Source: an uncultured Sphingomonas sp.
GTDB lineage: Bacteria > Pseudomonadota > Alphaproteobacteria > Sphingomonadales > Sphingomonadaceae
DNA length: 64,000 nt
Assembly: GCF_913774285.1 (NCBI RefSeq)
Contig: NZ_CAJYHX010000028.1
Span: 248,001-312,000 of the forward strand
Reading direction: 5' to 3'
Part shown: positions 27,104 to 36,705 of the stretch, one piece after another
Numbering within the stretch: the stretch's first letter is position 1
How the letters are laid out: every line of letters starts with the position of its first letter
Position numbers and translations under genes: made by a program
The notes under the pieces: model-generated
What the model saw: only the letters and a program-made list of their open reading frames with translations
The model's database searches: none
Told to the model about the DNA's origin: nothing

Positions 27104-27939
27104 CGGCGCTCCATCGCGCGGTCGTTGCAAAGCTGGATGATCGCCGCCGCGGTCTCCTCGATCGAGCGGCGGGTGACGTCGATCACCGGCCAGCCATTGT
27201 CGGCGAACATCCGGCGGGCGAAGGCAATCTCGCGCTGCACCGCTTCCTGATCGACATAGTCGGTCTCGGGCGCCTGGTTGAGCGAGAGCAACCGGTTGCG
27301 GCGGATCTGCACCAGCCGATCGGCGCTGGTGGTGAGCCCGACGATCAGCGGACGCTTGAGCTCGAACAGCTTGGCCGGTGGAGGGGACTCCACCACGATC
27401 GGGATGTTCGACACCTTGTAGCCGCGATTGGCGAGATAGATCGAGGTCGGCGTCTTCGACGACCGCGACACGCCGGCGAGCAGGATGTCGCTCTCCTCCC
27501 AATCCTCCCAGCCGATGCCGTCGTCATGGGCGATGGTGAACTGGATCGCGTCGACACGCGCGAAATAGGCCGCGTCGAGCATGTGCTGCCGCCCCGGCCG
27601 CGCCTTGGCCTCCTGCCCGAGCAGGTTGGACAGCGCATGGCTCACCTGGTCGAGCGGCGCGATCGCCGGCAGCCCCAGCGCGCGGCAGCGCGTCTCGAGC
27701 ATGCGGCGAATGTCGCGATTGACCAGCGTGTAGATCACCAGGCCGGGGTTCTGCGCGATCTCCTGCAGGATGCGCTCGAGGTGTGCCTCGCTGCGCACCA
27801 TCGGCCAGAAATGGCGCAACGGTTCGACGTCGTCGAACTGCGCCAGCGCCGCCTTGGCGATGTTTTCCAGCGTCTCGCCGGTGGAGTCCGAGAGCAGGTG
27901 CAGGTGCAGCCGCATCAGGCTGGGGACCGATCTGTGCAT
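27100..27939 (-). CDS. Pyruvate, phosphate dikinase regulatory protein (DUF299)
   Basis: The protein has the DUF299 motifs: LHLHLLSDSTGETLENIAKAAL at the start, the Walker-like GVSRSSKTPTSIYLANRGYKV near 155-175, and GLTTSADRLVQIRRNRL. Such proteins reversibly phosphorylate PPDK or PEP synthase with ADP/Pi. I give the ATG at 27939 (279 aa), but the ATG at 27915 (MRLHLHLL, 271 aa) is equally possible, and the first ATG overlaps a DnaA-box-like sequence. It is the gene immediately left of the likely origin, as in Caulobacter. Confidence 0.92.
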   Translation of the reverse strand: MHRSVPSLMRLHLHLLSDSTGETLENIAKAALAQFDDVEPLRHFWPMVRSEAHLERILQEIAQNPGLVIYTLVNRDIRRMLETRCRALGLPAIAPLDQVSHALSNLLGQEAKARPGRQHMLDAAYFARVDAIQFTIAHDDGIGWEDWEESDILLAGVSRSSKTPTSIYLANRGYKVSNIPIVVESPPPAKLFELKRPLIVGLTTSADRLVQIRRNRLLSLNQAPETDYVDQEAVQREIAFARRMFADNGWPVIDVTRRSIEETAAAIIQLCNDRAMERR

Positions 27940-28230
27940 AACATGACGAACAAGCGGTAGCGTAACCGCGGCACCCGGCCAACCCGCTGAGATTCGGGAT
28001 TCGCCGCGTGATTCGTCCACAACGGCATCCCCAGCTTGTGCTTTCCATTCACAGCCTGTGAGTCTTGTGGACAGATTTTCCGAATCCGGCTGATTCCGTA
28101 TGGCCGCAGGAGTCAAATTGTTGGCAAGTGACTCACATCGCCATAAGCCCCGGCTTTCACCGGCCAACAGACTCCAACATCCTGAGAATCGAATCTTCTA
28201 GTAGTGGGATCCCGGCTCTGACTCTTCGCG
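27933..28230. other. Candidate chromosomal replication origin (oriC)
   Basis: The region lies between the PPDK regulator gene and hemE, the same position as the Caulobacter origin. It holds a DnaA box TTATGCACA (27933-27941, minus strand), two inverted near-boxes sharing GTCCACAA (28015-28022 and 28065-28072), and twelve GANTC sites between 27991 and 28224. Genes read away from it on both sides. The right end overlaps the first codons assigned to hemE. Exact borders are not defined. Confidence 0.72.
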
Positions 28231-29249
28231 CATCCAAGCCGCTGCTCGCGACCCTCCGCGGTGTTCGCCAGCCCGTTCCCCCCGTCTGGCTCATGCGCCA
28301 GGCCGGTCGATACCTGCCCGAATATCGTGCGCTCCGTGCCGAGAAGGGTGGATTCCTCGCGCTCGCGATGGATTCCGAAGCGGCGGCCGAGGTCACGCTG
28401 CAACCGATCCGCCGCTTCGGCATGGACGGCGCGATCCTTTTTTCCGACATCCTCGTGGTCCCGATGGCGCTCGGCCAGCAGCTGTGGTTCGAGACCGGCG
28501 AAGGCCCGAGACTTGCGCCGACGGTGACCGGGCGGGACGTGCTCGACGGCTTCGATGCCGATTCCAGCGTCCTGGAGCCCATCTACGGCACGATTCGGCG
28601 GGTGAAGGCGGCCCTGGACCCCTCGACCACCTTCCTGGGCTTTGCAGGCTCTCCCTGGACCGTGGCGACCTATATGATCGCGGGGCAGGGCAGCCGTGAG
28701 CAGGCCGAGGCGCGCCGCCTCGCCTATCGCGACGAAGGCCTGATGCAGGCGCTGGTCGATCGCATCGCCGATCAGACCATTGCCTATCTGCGCGCCCAGG
28801 CCGAGGCGGGGGTCGAGGCGGTGCAGCTGTTCGACAGCTGGTCGGGCAGCCTCAGCCCTGCCCAGTTCGAACGCTGGGTGATCGCCCCCAATGCGCGGAT
28901 CGCGGCAGCCGTTCGGGATCTGGTGCCCGTGATTGGATTCCCGAAGGGGGCAGGGGGCAAGCTCGCCGCCTATGCTCGTGAAACCGGAGTCGATGCGATC
29001 GGGCTCGACGAGACGGTCGATCCCGATTGGGCGAATGCGGTGCTGCCCGAGGGGCTGCCGGTACAGGGCAATCTCGATCCGCTGGCGCTGATCACCGGCG
29101 GTGCGGTGTTGGACAGCGCCATCGACCGGATCCTCGCGGCCTTCCCTACCCGGCCGCACGTGTTCAACCTGGGCCACGGCATCCTGCCCGACACGCCGAT
29201 CGCGCATGTCGAGCAGCTGCTGGCCCGCGTGCGGGGGACCGCGGCATGA
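28128..29249 (+). CDS. hemE: Uroporphyrinogen decarboxylase HemE
   Basis: HemE decarboxylates uroporphyrinogen III to coproporphyrinogen III in haem synthesis. The signature PPVWLMRQAGRYLPEYR, the catalytic-aspartate region FSDILVVPMALG, and YMIAGQGSR and FNLGHGILPDTP motifs are all present. The start is uncertain. There is no ATG, and the only GTG or TTG before the conserved core in frame is GTG 28128, giving 373 residues and about 40 poorly conserved N-terminal ones. A non-standard start nearer KPLLATLRG is possible. The stop overlaps hemJ (ATGA). Confidence 0.93.
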   Translation: MTHIAISPGFHRPTDSNILRIESSSSGIPALTLRASKPLLATLRGVRQPVPPVWLMRQAGRYLPEYRALRAEKGGFLALAMDSEAAAEVTLQPIRRFGMDGAILFSDILVVPMALGQQLWFETGEGPRLAPTVTGRDVLDGFDADSSVLEPIYGTIRRVKAALDPSTTFLGFAGSPWTVATYMIAGQGSREQAEARRLAYRDEGLMQALVDRIADQTIAYLRAQAEAGVEAVQLFDSWSGSLSPAQFERWVIAPNARIAAAVRDLVPVIGFPKGAGGKLAAYARETGVDAIGLDETVDPDWANAVLPEGLPVQGNLDPLALITGGAVLDSAIDRILAAFPTRPHVFNLGHGILPDTPIAHVEQLLARVRGTAA

Positions 29250-29698
29250 TCGGCTGGCTGGGCAGTGCCTATCTCTGGGTGAAGGCGTTCCACGTCATCT
29301 TCGTGGTATTCTGGATGGCGGGGCTGTTCCTGTTTCCGCGCTACCTGATTCACCACCAAGAGGCACTCGGCACCCCTGAGGCGGCGGCCTGGGCGAAGCG
29401 CGAGGCGCTGCTCAAGCGGATGATCCTCACGCCTTCGATGGTCATCGTCTGGGTGCTCGGTCTGGCGCTCTCGGCCAATATCGGGCTGTTCGACGGGCAG
29501 GCCGGCATCGGCTGGCTGCACGCCAAGCTGCTGCTCGTCGTACTGCTCAGCGGCTATCATGGCTGGGCGGTCGCTTATGGCAAGAAGCTGGCGCGGGGGC
29601 AGGCGCCGATCGCCACCCGCACGCTGCGCTTCCTCAACGAAGTGCCCGCGCTGGCGCTCGTCTTCATCGTCATTCTCGCCGAGGTGAAGCCCTTCTGA
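29246..29698 (+). CDS. hemJ: Protoporphyrinogen IX oxidase HemJ
   Basis: The 150-residue four-helix membrane protein begins MIGWLGSAYLWVKAFHVIFVVFWMAG, with the conserved histidine of HemJ, and has a WLHAKLLLVVLLSGYHGW segment carrying further histidines and RTLRFLNEVPAL. HemJ oxidises protoporphyrinogen IX to protoporphyrin IX. Coupling to hemE by a four-base overlap gives a haem-synthesis pair at the origin. Confidence 0.93.
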   Translation: MIGWLGSAYLWVKAFHVIFVVFWMAGLFLFPRYLIHHQEALGTPEAAAWAKREALLKRMILTPSMVIVWVLGLALSANIGLFDGQAGIGWLHAKLLLVVLLSGYHGWAVAYGKKLARGQAPIATRTLRFLNEVPALALVFIVILAEVKPF

Positions 29699-29705
29699 GA
29701 ATCAC

Positions 29706-29740
29706 TGCGATTCGGTGAGGTAAATCTGCGCCGAATCGCA
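29706..29740. promoter_or_regulatory. Perfect 10-bp inverted repeat just upstream of the rho promoter
   Basis: TGCGATTCGG (29706-29715) and its exact complement CCGAATCGCA (29731-29740) are separated by 15 bases and end one base before the -35 element. It could be an operator or, lacking a U-run, a hairpin for the hemJ 3' end. Confidence 0.5.
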
Positions 29741-29741
29741 G

Positions 29742-29770
29742 TTGACTTGGAGGGAGCCGCTACCTAATTT
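29742..29770 (+). promoter_or_regulatory. Promoter of rho (sigma-70 type)
   Basis: TTGACT (29742-29747) and TAATTT (29765-29770) are separated by 17 bp, close to the consensus housekeeping promoter. A start near 29777 leaves a leader of about 95 nt before the rho ATG at 29874. Confidence 0.78.
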
Positions 29771-29873
29771 TGGGAGGTGTACCGAACCCCGGTGCATCCT
29801 TCCTCCAAGCATCGACTCCTGCGCGTACACATCGCCGATCGACGCTCTCCCCCTTAGAATTTCCGGACCTTCC

Positions 29874-31130
<1,257 letters not shown>

Positions 31131-31159
31131 CGCGGAGCCGCCGGGCTCGTGATTTCGGA

Positions 31160-31188
31160 AAGGCCGGGCCCGGGCGCCCGGCCTTTTT
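31160..31188 (+). terminator. Intrinsic terminator after rho
   Basis: A 10-bp GC-rich stem (AAGGCCGGGC / GCCCGGCCTT) with a 6-nt loop is followed by a T-run, 30 bp after the rho stop. Confidence 0.92.
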
Positions 31189-31266
31189 GCGTATGGCTGC
31201 AGGGAACGTGTCGCGGCGGGCAAGCGTAGGCGTTGCGTGCGCCGATGGGGGCGCTAGGGTTTTGGC

Positions 31267-31986
31267 ATGATCGATCTTCTTCTCAGCGCCGCGGCAGGCG
31301 GCATCGGCTCGCCGCTCGACATCTGGCAGCATATCGTCGCCGATTTCTCCAATCTCGGCGATCCGGCGGCACTGGCCGCCTTTGGATCGGTGCTGATGAT
31401 CGACCTGGTGCTGGCCGGCGACAATGCCATCGTCGTCGGCGCGCTGGCAGCGGGACTGCCGGCGGACCAGCGCAAGAAGGTGATCCTGATCGGCATCGGC
31501 GCGGCGCTGGTGCTGCGCATCGCCTTCGCGTTGATCGTCAGCTGGCTGATGGGAATCGTCGGCCTGATCTTCGCGGGCGGACTGCTGTTGCTCTGGGTCA
31601 GCTGGAAGTTCTGGCGCGAGATCCGCCATGGCGGCGAGAGTGGAGGCTCGGACGAGATCGAGGGCGACGAGCATTCTGGCGTGCGTTCGGCGCGGAGCTT
31701 TGCTGGCGCTGCCTGGGCCGTGGCCGTGGCGGACGTCTCGATGAGCTTGGATAACGTTCTGGCGGTGGCTGGTGCCGCACGAGAGCATCCCGGTATCCTC
31801 GTCGTGGGCCTGCTGCTCTCGGTAGCGCTGATGGGATTGGCGGCGAACCTGATCGCTAAGCTGATCGATAGCCACCGCTGGATCGCCTATATCGGCCTGG
31901 CGGTGATCGTCTTCGTCGCGCTCAAGATGATTTATGAAGGCTGGGTGGGGACGCCCGGCACGGCAGGCATCACCAGCCTCTTCTGA
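31267..31986 (+). CDS. TerC/YjbE-family membrane protein
   Basis: The 239-residue protein has about seven membrane segments and the two family motifs FGSVLMIDLVLAGDNAIVVG and ADVSMSLDNVLAVAGAA, each with conserved aspartate and asparagine residues in the membrane. Relatives of the TerC superfamily are linked to metal (manganese or tellurite) export or to metalation of secreted proteins. Substrate is unproven. No yybP-ykoY riboswitch is recognisable in the 78 bp between the rho terminator and the start. Confidence 0.88.
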   Translation: MIDLLLSAAAGGIGSPLDIWQHIVADFSNLGDPAALAAFGSVLMIDLVLAGDNAIVVGALAAGLPADQRKKVILIGIGAALVLRIAFALIVSWLMGIVGLIFAGGLLLLWVSWKFWREIRHGGESGGSDEIEGDEHSGVRSARSFAGAAWAVAVADVSMSLDNVLAVAGAAREHPGILVVGLLLSVALMGLAANLIAKLIDSHRWIAYIGLAVIVFVALKMIYEGWVGTPGTAGITSLF

Positions 31987-31995
31987 GCCCGCGGA

Positions 31996-32030
31996 ACCCC
32001 TCCCTGCGACGCAGGGAGGGGAGGGGAGGG
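31996..32030. repeat. Single REP-like hairpin
   Basis: CCCCTCCCTGCG and CGCAGGGAGGGG form a near-perfect hairpin followed by GAGGGGAGGG, related to the element at 6529. It sits between the convergent TerC-type and hydrolase genes and may act as a bidirectional 3' end. Confidence 0.6.
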
Positions 32031-32032
32031 CC

Positions 32033-32728
32033 TCAGCCGAGATGCTCGGCGAAGAAGTCCTCGGTACGCTTGTCGGCGAGCTGTGCGGCTTCTTCCGAAC
32101 GGCGGTTGCCGAGTTCGGCGGCGAAGCCATGGTCCTCGCCAGGATAGTCGTACAGCGTGACCTTGGGATGATCGTCCAGCCCCTCGTGCATCTTGGCCTG
32201 GACCTCGGGCGACACGAAGTGGTCGGCTTGCGGAATATGCAGCAGCAGCGGCTTGGCGATCGCATGCTTCTCGTCGAGCAGCCCGTCGATACCCACGGCA
32301 TAATAGCCGACGCTGGCGTCGATGTCGGTCCGCGTCGCGGTCATGTAGGCGAGGCGGCCGCCGAGGCAGAAGCCGACCGCGCCGACCTTGCGGCCGCCCA
32401 GCTCGGCGCGGGCGACCTGAATGGTCGACTCAATGTCGGCAACGCCCTTGTCCTGGTCGAACTTGCCCATCCAGTCGAGCGCCTGCTGCATCTCTTCCGG
32501 TACATCGGCGTCGAGCTCGATGCCGGGCTGCAGGCGCCAGAACAGGTCGGGGGCGATCGCCAGATACCCCTTGGCCGCCCAGCCGTCGCACTTCTTGCGG
32601 ATGCCCTCGTTCACGCCGAAGATTTCCTGGATCACGAGGATCGCGGCGCGCGGGGTGCCCTCGGGGCGGGCGACGTAGGCGGAGAAACTGCCCGCTTCGT
32701 CCAGCGCGTCGATCGTCAGATTGCTCAT
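32033..32728 (-). CDS. Dienelactone-hydrolase family protein
   Basis: The 231-residue alpha/beta hydrolase has ILVIQEIFGVNEGIR near residue 30, the nucleophile elbow GFCLGGRLAY with cysteine near 120, and a later aspartate and histidine (PGEDHGF), the Cys-Asp-His triad of dienelactone hydrolase. Classic members open dienelactones in chloroaromatic breakdown, but many homologues have other or unknown roles. No aromatic-degradation genes are adjacent. The ogt gene overlaps its start by four bases. Confidence 0.9.
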   Translation of the reverse strand: MSNLTIDALDEAGSFSAYVARPEGTPRAAILVIQEIFGVNEGIRKKCDGWAAKGYLAIAPDLFWRLQPGIELDADVPEEMQQALDWMGKFDQDKGVADIESTIQVARAELGGRKVGAVGFCLGGRLAYMTATRTDIDASVGYYAVGIDGLLDEKHAIAKPLLLHIPQADHFVSPEVQAKMHEGLDDHPKVTLYDYPGEDHGFAAELGNRRSEEAAQLADKRTEDFFAEHLG

Positions 32729-33204
32729 AGCAGATAGTCTCCGGTTAAGCGCCGCTCATGATCGAGCAGCCAGGATTTGGTGGTTGGGCCTTGCCCGGCC
32801 GAATAGGCGCCGAGCCCGCCGCCCTGGTTCAATACGCGGTGGCAAGGCACAACGAGCGGAAACGGATTTCGTGCACATAGTTGACCGATGGCACGGGCGC
32901 TTGAACCCAATGCGCGCGAAAGGTCGCCATAGCTGATCGTCCGCCCGAACGGCACCGCGATCAGTTCGTCGCGCAGACACGCGCCCCGCGGGGTCGATGC
33001 AGGCGCCAGCGGGAGATCGAAGTCGCGCCGTTCGCCGGCAAACCATTGTTCGAGCTGCTCCGCTGCGGCGCGGACAGCGGCCGCGCTGCCATTGCGCGGG
33101 GAGCCATCGGCACCGATGGTGATGTGCTCCAGATGCCCCTCCTTGCCTTCGATCCGGATCGGGCCGATGGGCGTTGCGATCAGGGCATGGTCGCGCGCAT
33201 ACAT
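32725..33204 (-). CDS. ogt: Methylated-DNA-protein cysteine methyltransferase
   Basis: The 159-residue suicide repair enzyme has the active-site PCHRVLNQGG with the alkyl-accepting cysteine, the helix-turn-helix region FGRTISYGDLSRALG, and an N-terminal domain of the usual length. It removes O6-alkyl groups from guanine in DNA. There is no AraC/Ada regulatory domain, so it is Ogt-type. It overlaps the dienelactone-hydrolase gene by four bases, so they are likely co-transcribed. Confidence 0.94.
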   Translation of the reverse strand: MYARDHALIATPIGPIRIEGKEGHLEHITIGADGSPRNGSAAAVRAAAEQLEQWFAGERRDFDLPLAPASTPRGACLRDELIAVPFGRTISYGDLSRALGSSARAIGQLCARNPFPLVVPCHRVLNQGGGLGAYSAGQGPTTKSWLLDHERRLTGDYLL

Positions 33205-33257
33205 GGGGCATGGCCTAGCAGCCGGCCGGGGATGCGCTCAAGCGCGGAAGGGATCAC

Positions 33258-33494
33258 ATGAAGATCAACGTCGAAGTCGAGTGCACGCCGGAGGAAGCGC
33301 GCCGCGCCATGGGTCTGCCTGATCTCACCCCGGTGCATGATCGTTACGTGAAACTGATGGTGCAGGCGATCGAGAACCACGGGACGCCCGAAGGCTTCGA
33401 GCAGATGATGCGCAGCTGGGCGCCGATGGGCGAGGCGGGCATGAACTTCTGGCGCGGCATGTTCGATGCGGCGACGAAGAAGCCGGGCAGCTGA
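33258..33494 (+). CDS. DUF6489-like small conserved protein
   Basis: The 78-residue protein reads MKINVEVECTPEEARRAMGLPDLTPVHD, then YVKLMVQAIENHGTPEGFEQMMRSWAPMG and NFWRGMF. The amphipathic pattern and placement next to mnmE match the small alphaproteobacterial DUF6489 family, whose function is unknown. An excellent GGAAGGG ribosome-binding site precedes the ATG. The mnmE start follows 12 bases after the stop. Confidence 0.8.
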   Translation: MKINVEVECTPEEARRAMGLPDLTPVHDRYVKLMVQAIENHGTPEGFEQMMRSWAPMGEAGMNFWRGMFDAATKKPGS

Positions 33495-33505
33495 CGACCT
33501 CGGCC

Positions 33506-34789
33506 ATGGATACGATCTTCGCGGTTTCGAGCGGGGCGCCGCCCGCGGCGGTCGCGGTGCTGCGCATCAGCGGAGCACGGGCATTTGCTGCAGTGCAACA
33601 GCTGGCCGGGGATGTTCCCGCACCGCGGCGTGCTGCACTGCGGACGCTGCGTAATGCGGCGGGCGAGCCGCTCGACCAGGCATTGGTGTTGTGCTTCCCG
33701 GGACCGCGATCCGCGACCGGCGAGGATCTTGCCGAGCTGCACTTGCATGGCGGCCGTGCGGTGGTGCGGGCGGTAGAGGCAGCGCTGGCGAAACTCCACG
33801 ATCTTCGCGCAGCGGAGGCGGGGGAATTTACGCGGCGAGCGCTGCTGCACGGTCGGCTGGATCTGAGCGAGGCGGAAGGGCTTGGCGACCTGCTGATGGC
33901 GGAAACCGAGGCGCAGCGCCGCGCCGCGATCCGCAGCGCGGGTGGGGCTGTGCGGCGGCATGCCGAGGACTGGACGAACCGGCTGCTCGGACTTGCCGCC
34001 CGCATCGAAGCCGAGCTTGATCATGGCGACGAGGATGATGTCGCGGGTGCCGATCCGCTGCCGGCGCTACGATCCGCCGCCGCGGCGCTGGGCCGCGACA
34101 TCGCGGCCGTCGCCGCGCGGCCGCCGGTGGAGCGGCTGCGCGACGGGCTGCGCGTCGCGCTCGGCGGCCCGCCCAATGCCGGCAAGTCGACGCTGTTCAA
34201 TGCGCTGGCCGAACGTGACGCCGCGATCGTCTCGCCGATCGCCGGGACCACGCGCGATCGCATTGAAGTGCCGGTGGTCCGCGAAGGCATTGCCTGGCTG
34301 CTGATCGACACCGCCGGCCTCGCGGAGGAAACCGACGATCCCATCGAATCCATCGGCGTGGCACGCGCCCGCGATACACTGGCCGAAGCCGATCTGTTGC
34401 TCTGGCTGGGTGACGATCCGCCACCGCCGCACGCCTGCGCCTTGTGGGTCCACGCCCGCGCCGATGCCGAAGGCCGCGTGCCTGCCCAGCCCGAGCAGAT
34501 GGTCGTGTCGGTGCGCGAGGGCAGGGGCATCGATGTGCTTTGGCAGCGCATGGCGGAGGTTGCATCCGAGCTGCTTCCGCCGCTCGACCTCGTCGCGCTC
34601 AATGCGCGCCAGCGTGGCTGGTGCATCGCCGCGGCCGATGCCTTGGCGCGCGCGTCGCTGCTCGATGATCCGCTGCTCCTCGCTGAAGAGCTCCGCGCCG
34701 CCCGTCGCGCGCTCGACGCAATCACCGGTCGTGCCGGCGTCGAGGATGTGCTCGATGCGCTGTTTGGAAAATTCTGCATCGGTAAATAA
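33506..34789 (+). CDS. mnmE: tRNA modification GTPase MnmE
   Basis: The 427-residue protein has the folate-binding N-domain ([21 protein letters not shown]), a helical middle, an inserted G domain with [15 protein letters not shown] and the DTAG switch, and the invariant C-terminal FCIGK whose cysteine is required. With MnmG it adds the aminomethyl-type group to wobble U34 of certain tRNAs. A parS site starts three bases after the stop, then mnmG. Confidence 0.96.
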   Translation: MDTIFAVSSGAPPAAVAVLRISGARAFAAVQQLAGDVPAPRRAALRTLRNAAGEPLDQALVLCFPGPRSATGEDLAELHLHGGRAVVRAVEAALAKLHDLRAAEAGEFTRRALLHGRLDLSEAEGLGDLLMAETEAQRRAAIRSAGGAVRRHAEDWTNRLLGLAARIEAELDHGDEDDVAGADPLPALRSAAAALGRDIAAVAARPPVERLRDGLRVALGGPPNAGKSTLFNALAERDAAIVSPIAGTTRDRIEVPVVREGIAWLLIDTAGLAEETDDPIESIGVARARDTLAEADLLLWLGDDPPPPHACALWVHARADAEGRVPAQPEQMVVSVREGRGIDVLWQRMAEVASELLPPLDLVALNARQRGWCIAAADALARASLLDDPLLLAEELRAARRALDAITGRAGVEDVLDALFGKFCIGK

Positions 34790-34791
34790 AG

Positions 34792-34807
34792 TGTTCCACG
34801 TGGAACA
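34792..34807. promoter_or_regulatory. parS site 1 (mnmE-mnmG gap)
   Basis: TGTTCCACGTGGAACA is a perfect 16-bp palindrome and matches the ParB-binding parS consensus (TGTTTCACGTGAAACA) at all but two symmetric positions. It lies 7 kb from the candidate origin. Confidence 0.88.
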
Positions 34808-34869
34808 CGAGCGGGGCGTTCCGCCGCAGCCCTCTGGACAAGTGCGTGCCGAAGGCGTTTAGCGGTCTC

Positions 34870-36705
34870 ATGCAATTCGACGTGATCGTGATCGGCGGCG
34901 GCCATGCCGGTACCGAGGCAGCGGCTGCGGCCGCGCGCCGTGGCGCCCGCACCGCGCTGCTCAGCTTCGATCTGGAAAAGCTCGGCGCGATGTCGTGCAA
35001 CCCGGCGATCGGCGGTCTAGGCAAGGGCCATCTCGTCCGCGAGATCGACGCGCTCGATGGGCTGATGGCGCGCGCGGCGGACGCTGCCGGCATCCATTAT
35101 CGCATGCTCAACCGCTCCAAGGGCACCGCCGTGCAGGGGCCGCGGGTGCAGGCCGATCGCACGCGCTACGCCGCCGCGATCCAAGCGATGCTGCGGGCGC
35201 AGGATCATCTGACCCTCGTCGAGGGCGAGGCGGAAGCGCTGGTACTGGAAGGCGGCCGGATAGCCGGCGTGCAGCTCCGCGACGGCAGCAGTCTCACCGC
35301 ACCCGCCGTCGTGCTGGCAACGGGCACCTTTCTCGGCGGCCGGTTGTTCCGTGGCGAGGAGCGGTTCGAAGGCGGCAGGGTAGGGGAGGCCTCGGCGCTC
35401 CGCCTCGCCGCGCAGCTCCGCGAACTGGCGCTGCCGATGGGACGACTCAAGACCGGCACGCCGCCGCGGCTCGACGGCCGCACGATCGACTGGGCGCGCA
35501 CCGAGGAGCAGGCTTCCGATGCTGAGCCCTGGACGATGTCGCCGATGAACGCGACGCGCCCCCTTCCGCAGCTCCACTGCGCCGTCACCCGCACCACGCA
35601 GGCGACGCACGATGCTATCCGCAGCGGGCTCGATCGCTCGCCGCTGTTCACCGGCGCGATCGAGGCGCAGGGCCCGCGCTACTGCCCGTCGATCGAGGAC
35701 AAGGTCCATCGCTTCGGCGACCGCGACGGCCACCAGGTGTTCCTGGAGCCCGAGGCGCTCGACCATCACTGGATCTACCCCAACGGTCTCTCAACATCGC
35801 TGCCGGTCGACGTACAGTCGGCAATGATCGCCTCGATCCCGGGGCTAGAGCATGCGGTGATCACCGTGCCCGGCTATGCTGTCGAATATGACTATATCGA
35901 TCCGCGCGCGCTGGAATCGACGCTGGCGTTGCCGCAGATCCCCGGCCTGTTCTTTGCCGGCCAGATCAACGGCACGACCGGCTATGAAGAGGCGGGCGGG
36001 CAGGGGCTTGCGGCGGGTGCCAATGCGGCAGCGCTGGCGCTGGGCGTAGCGCCGTTGGTGCTCGATCGCGCTACCTCCTATCTTGGCGTCATGATCGACG
36101 ATCTCGTGCTGCAGGGCGTAACCGAGCCCTATCGCATGCTCACGGCGCGCGCCGAGTTCCGGCTTCGCCTGCGTGCGGACAATGCCGAGACGCGCCTGGG
36201 ACCGGTTGGCGAGGCGCTCGGGCTGCTCGGCGCGGCGCGTCAGGCTCGTCTCGATTGCCGTCGGGATGGCCGGGCTCGGCTCGACGCGATCTTCGCCGTC
36301 GAGCGCACGGCGCATCAGCTTGCCACGCGCGGTGCGCCGGTTGCGCAGGACGGGGCAAAGCGCCCCGCGCGCGAGTGGCTGCGTTTTCCGGGTGTCACGC
36401 TCGAGCATGTGCTGGATGTCGCGCCCGAGGCAGACCCCGTGCTGCTGGCGGAATATGTCGAGGATGCGCGCTATGCGCCTTATCTCGAGCGGCAGGATGC
36501 CGAGGTCGCGCAGCTGCGGGCGAACGATGCCGTGCGGCTTCGGCTCGACATGGACTATGCCGCGATTCCTGGCCTTTCGAACGAAATGGTAGAACGTCTG
36601 ACCATCGCCGCCCCGGAAACGTTGGGGGCAGCGGCGCGTATTCGCGGCATCACCCCTGCGGCCCTTTCCGCCATTTTGTTACACGCGCGAAAGGCGGTGG
36701 CATGA
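34870..36705 (+). CDS. mnmG: tRNA uridine-5-carboxymethylaminomethyl modification enzyme MnmG
   Basis: The 611-residue FAD enzyme has the dinucleotide fold [44 protein letters not shown], and the FAD-contacting [22 protein letters not shown] segment. It partners with MnmE in wobble-uridine modification. I use the ATG at 34870, since an upstream in-frame GTG (34846) has no better context. The stop overlaps rsmG by four bases. Confidence 0.96.
   Translation: MQFDVIVIGGGHAGTEAAAAAARRGARTALLSFDLEKLGAMSCNPAIGGLGKGHLVREIDALDGLMARAADAAGIHYRMLNRSKGTAVQGPRVQADRTRYAAAIQAMLRAQDHLTLVEGEAEALVLEGGRIAGVQLRDGSSLTAPAVVLATGTFLGGRLFRGEERFEGGRVGEASALRLAAQLRELALPMGRLKTGTPPRLDGRTIDWARTEEQASDAEPWTMSPMNATRPLPQLHCAVTRTTQATHDAIRSGLDRSPLFTGAIEAQGPRYCPSIEDKVHRFGDRDGHQVFLEPEALDHHWIYPNGLSTSLPVDVQSAMIASIPGLEHAVITVPGYAVEYDYIDPRALESTLALPQIPGLFFAGQINGTTGYEEAGGQGLAAGANAAALALGVAPLVLDRATSYLGVMIDDLVLQGVTEPYRMLTARAEFRLRLRADNAETRLGPVGEALGLLGAARQARLDCRRDGRARLDAIFAVERTAHQLATRGAPVAQDGAKRPAREWLRFPGVTLEHVLDVAPEADPVLLAEYVEDARYAPYLERQDAEVAQLRANDAVRLRLDMDYAAIPGLSNEMVERLTIAAPETLGAAARIRGITPAALSAILLHARKAVA

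Noticed and set aside
31189..31266. yybP-ykoY (manganese) riboswitch before the TerC-type gene
   Set aside because: Only 78 bp are available between the rho terminator and the start codon, and no conserved riboswitch core is seen.
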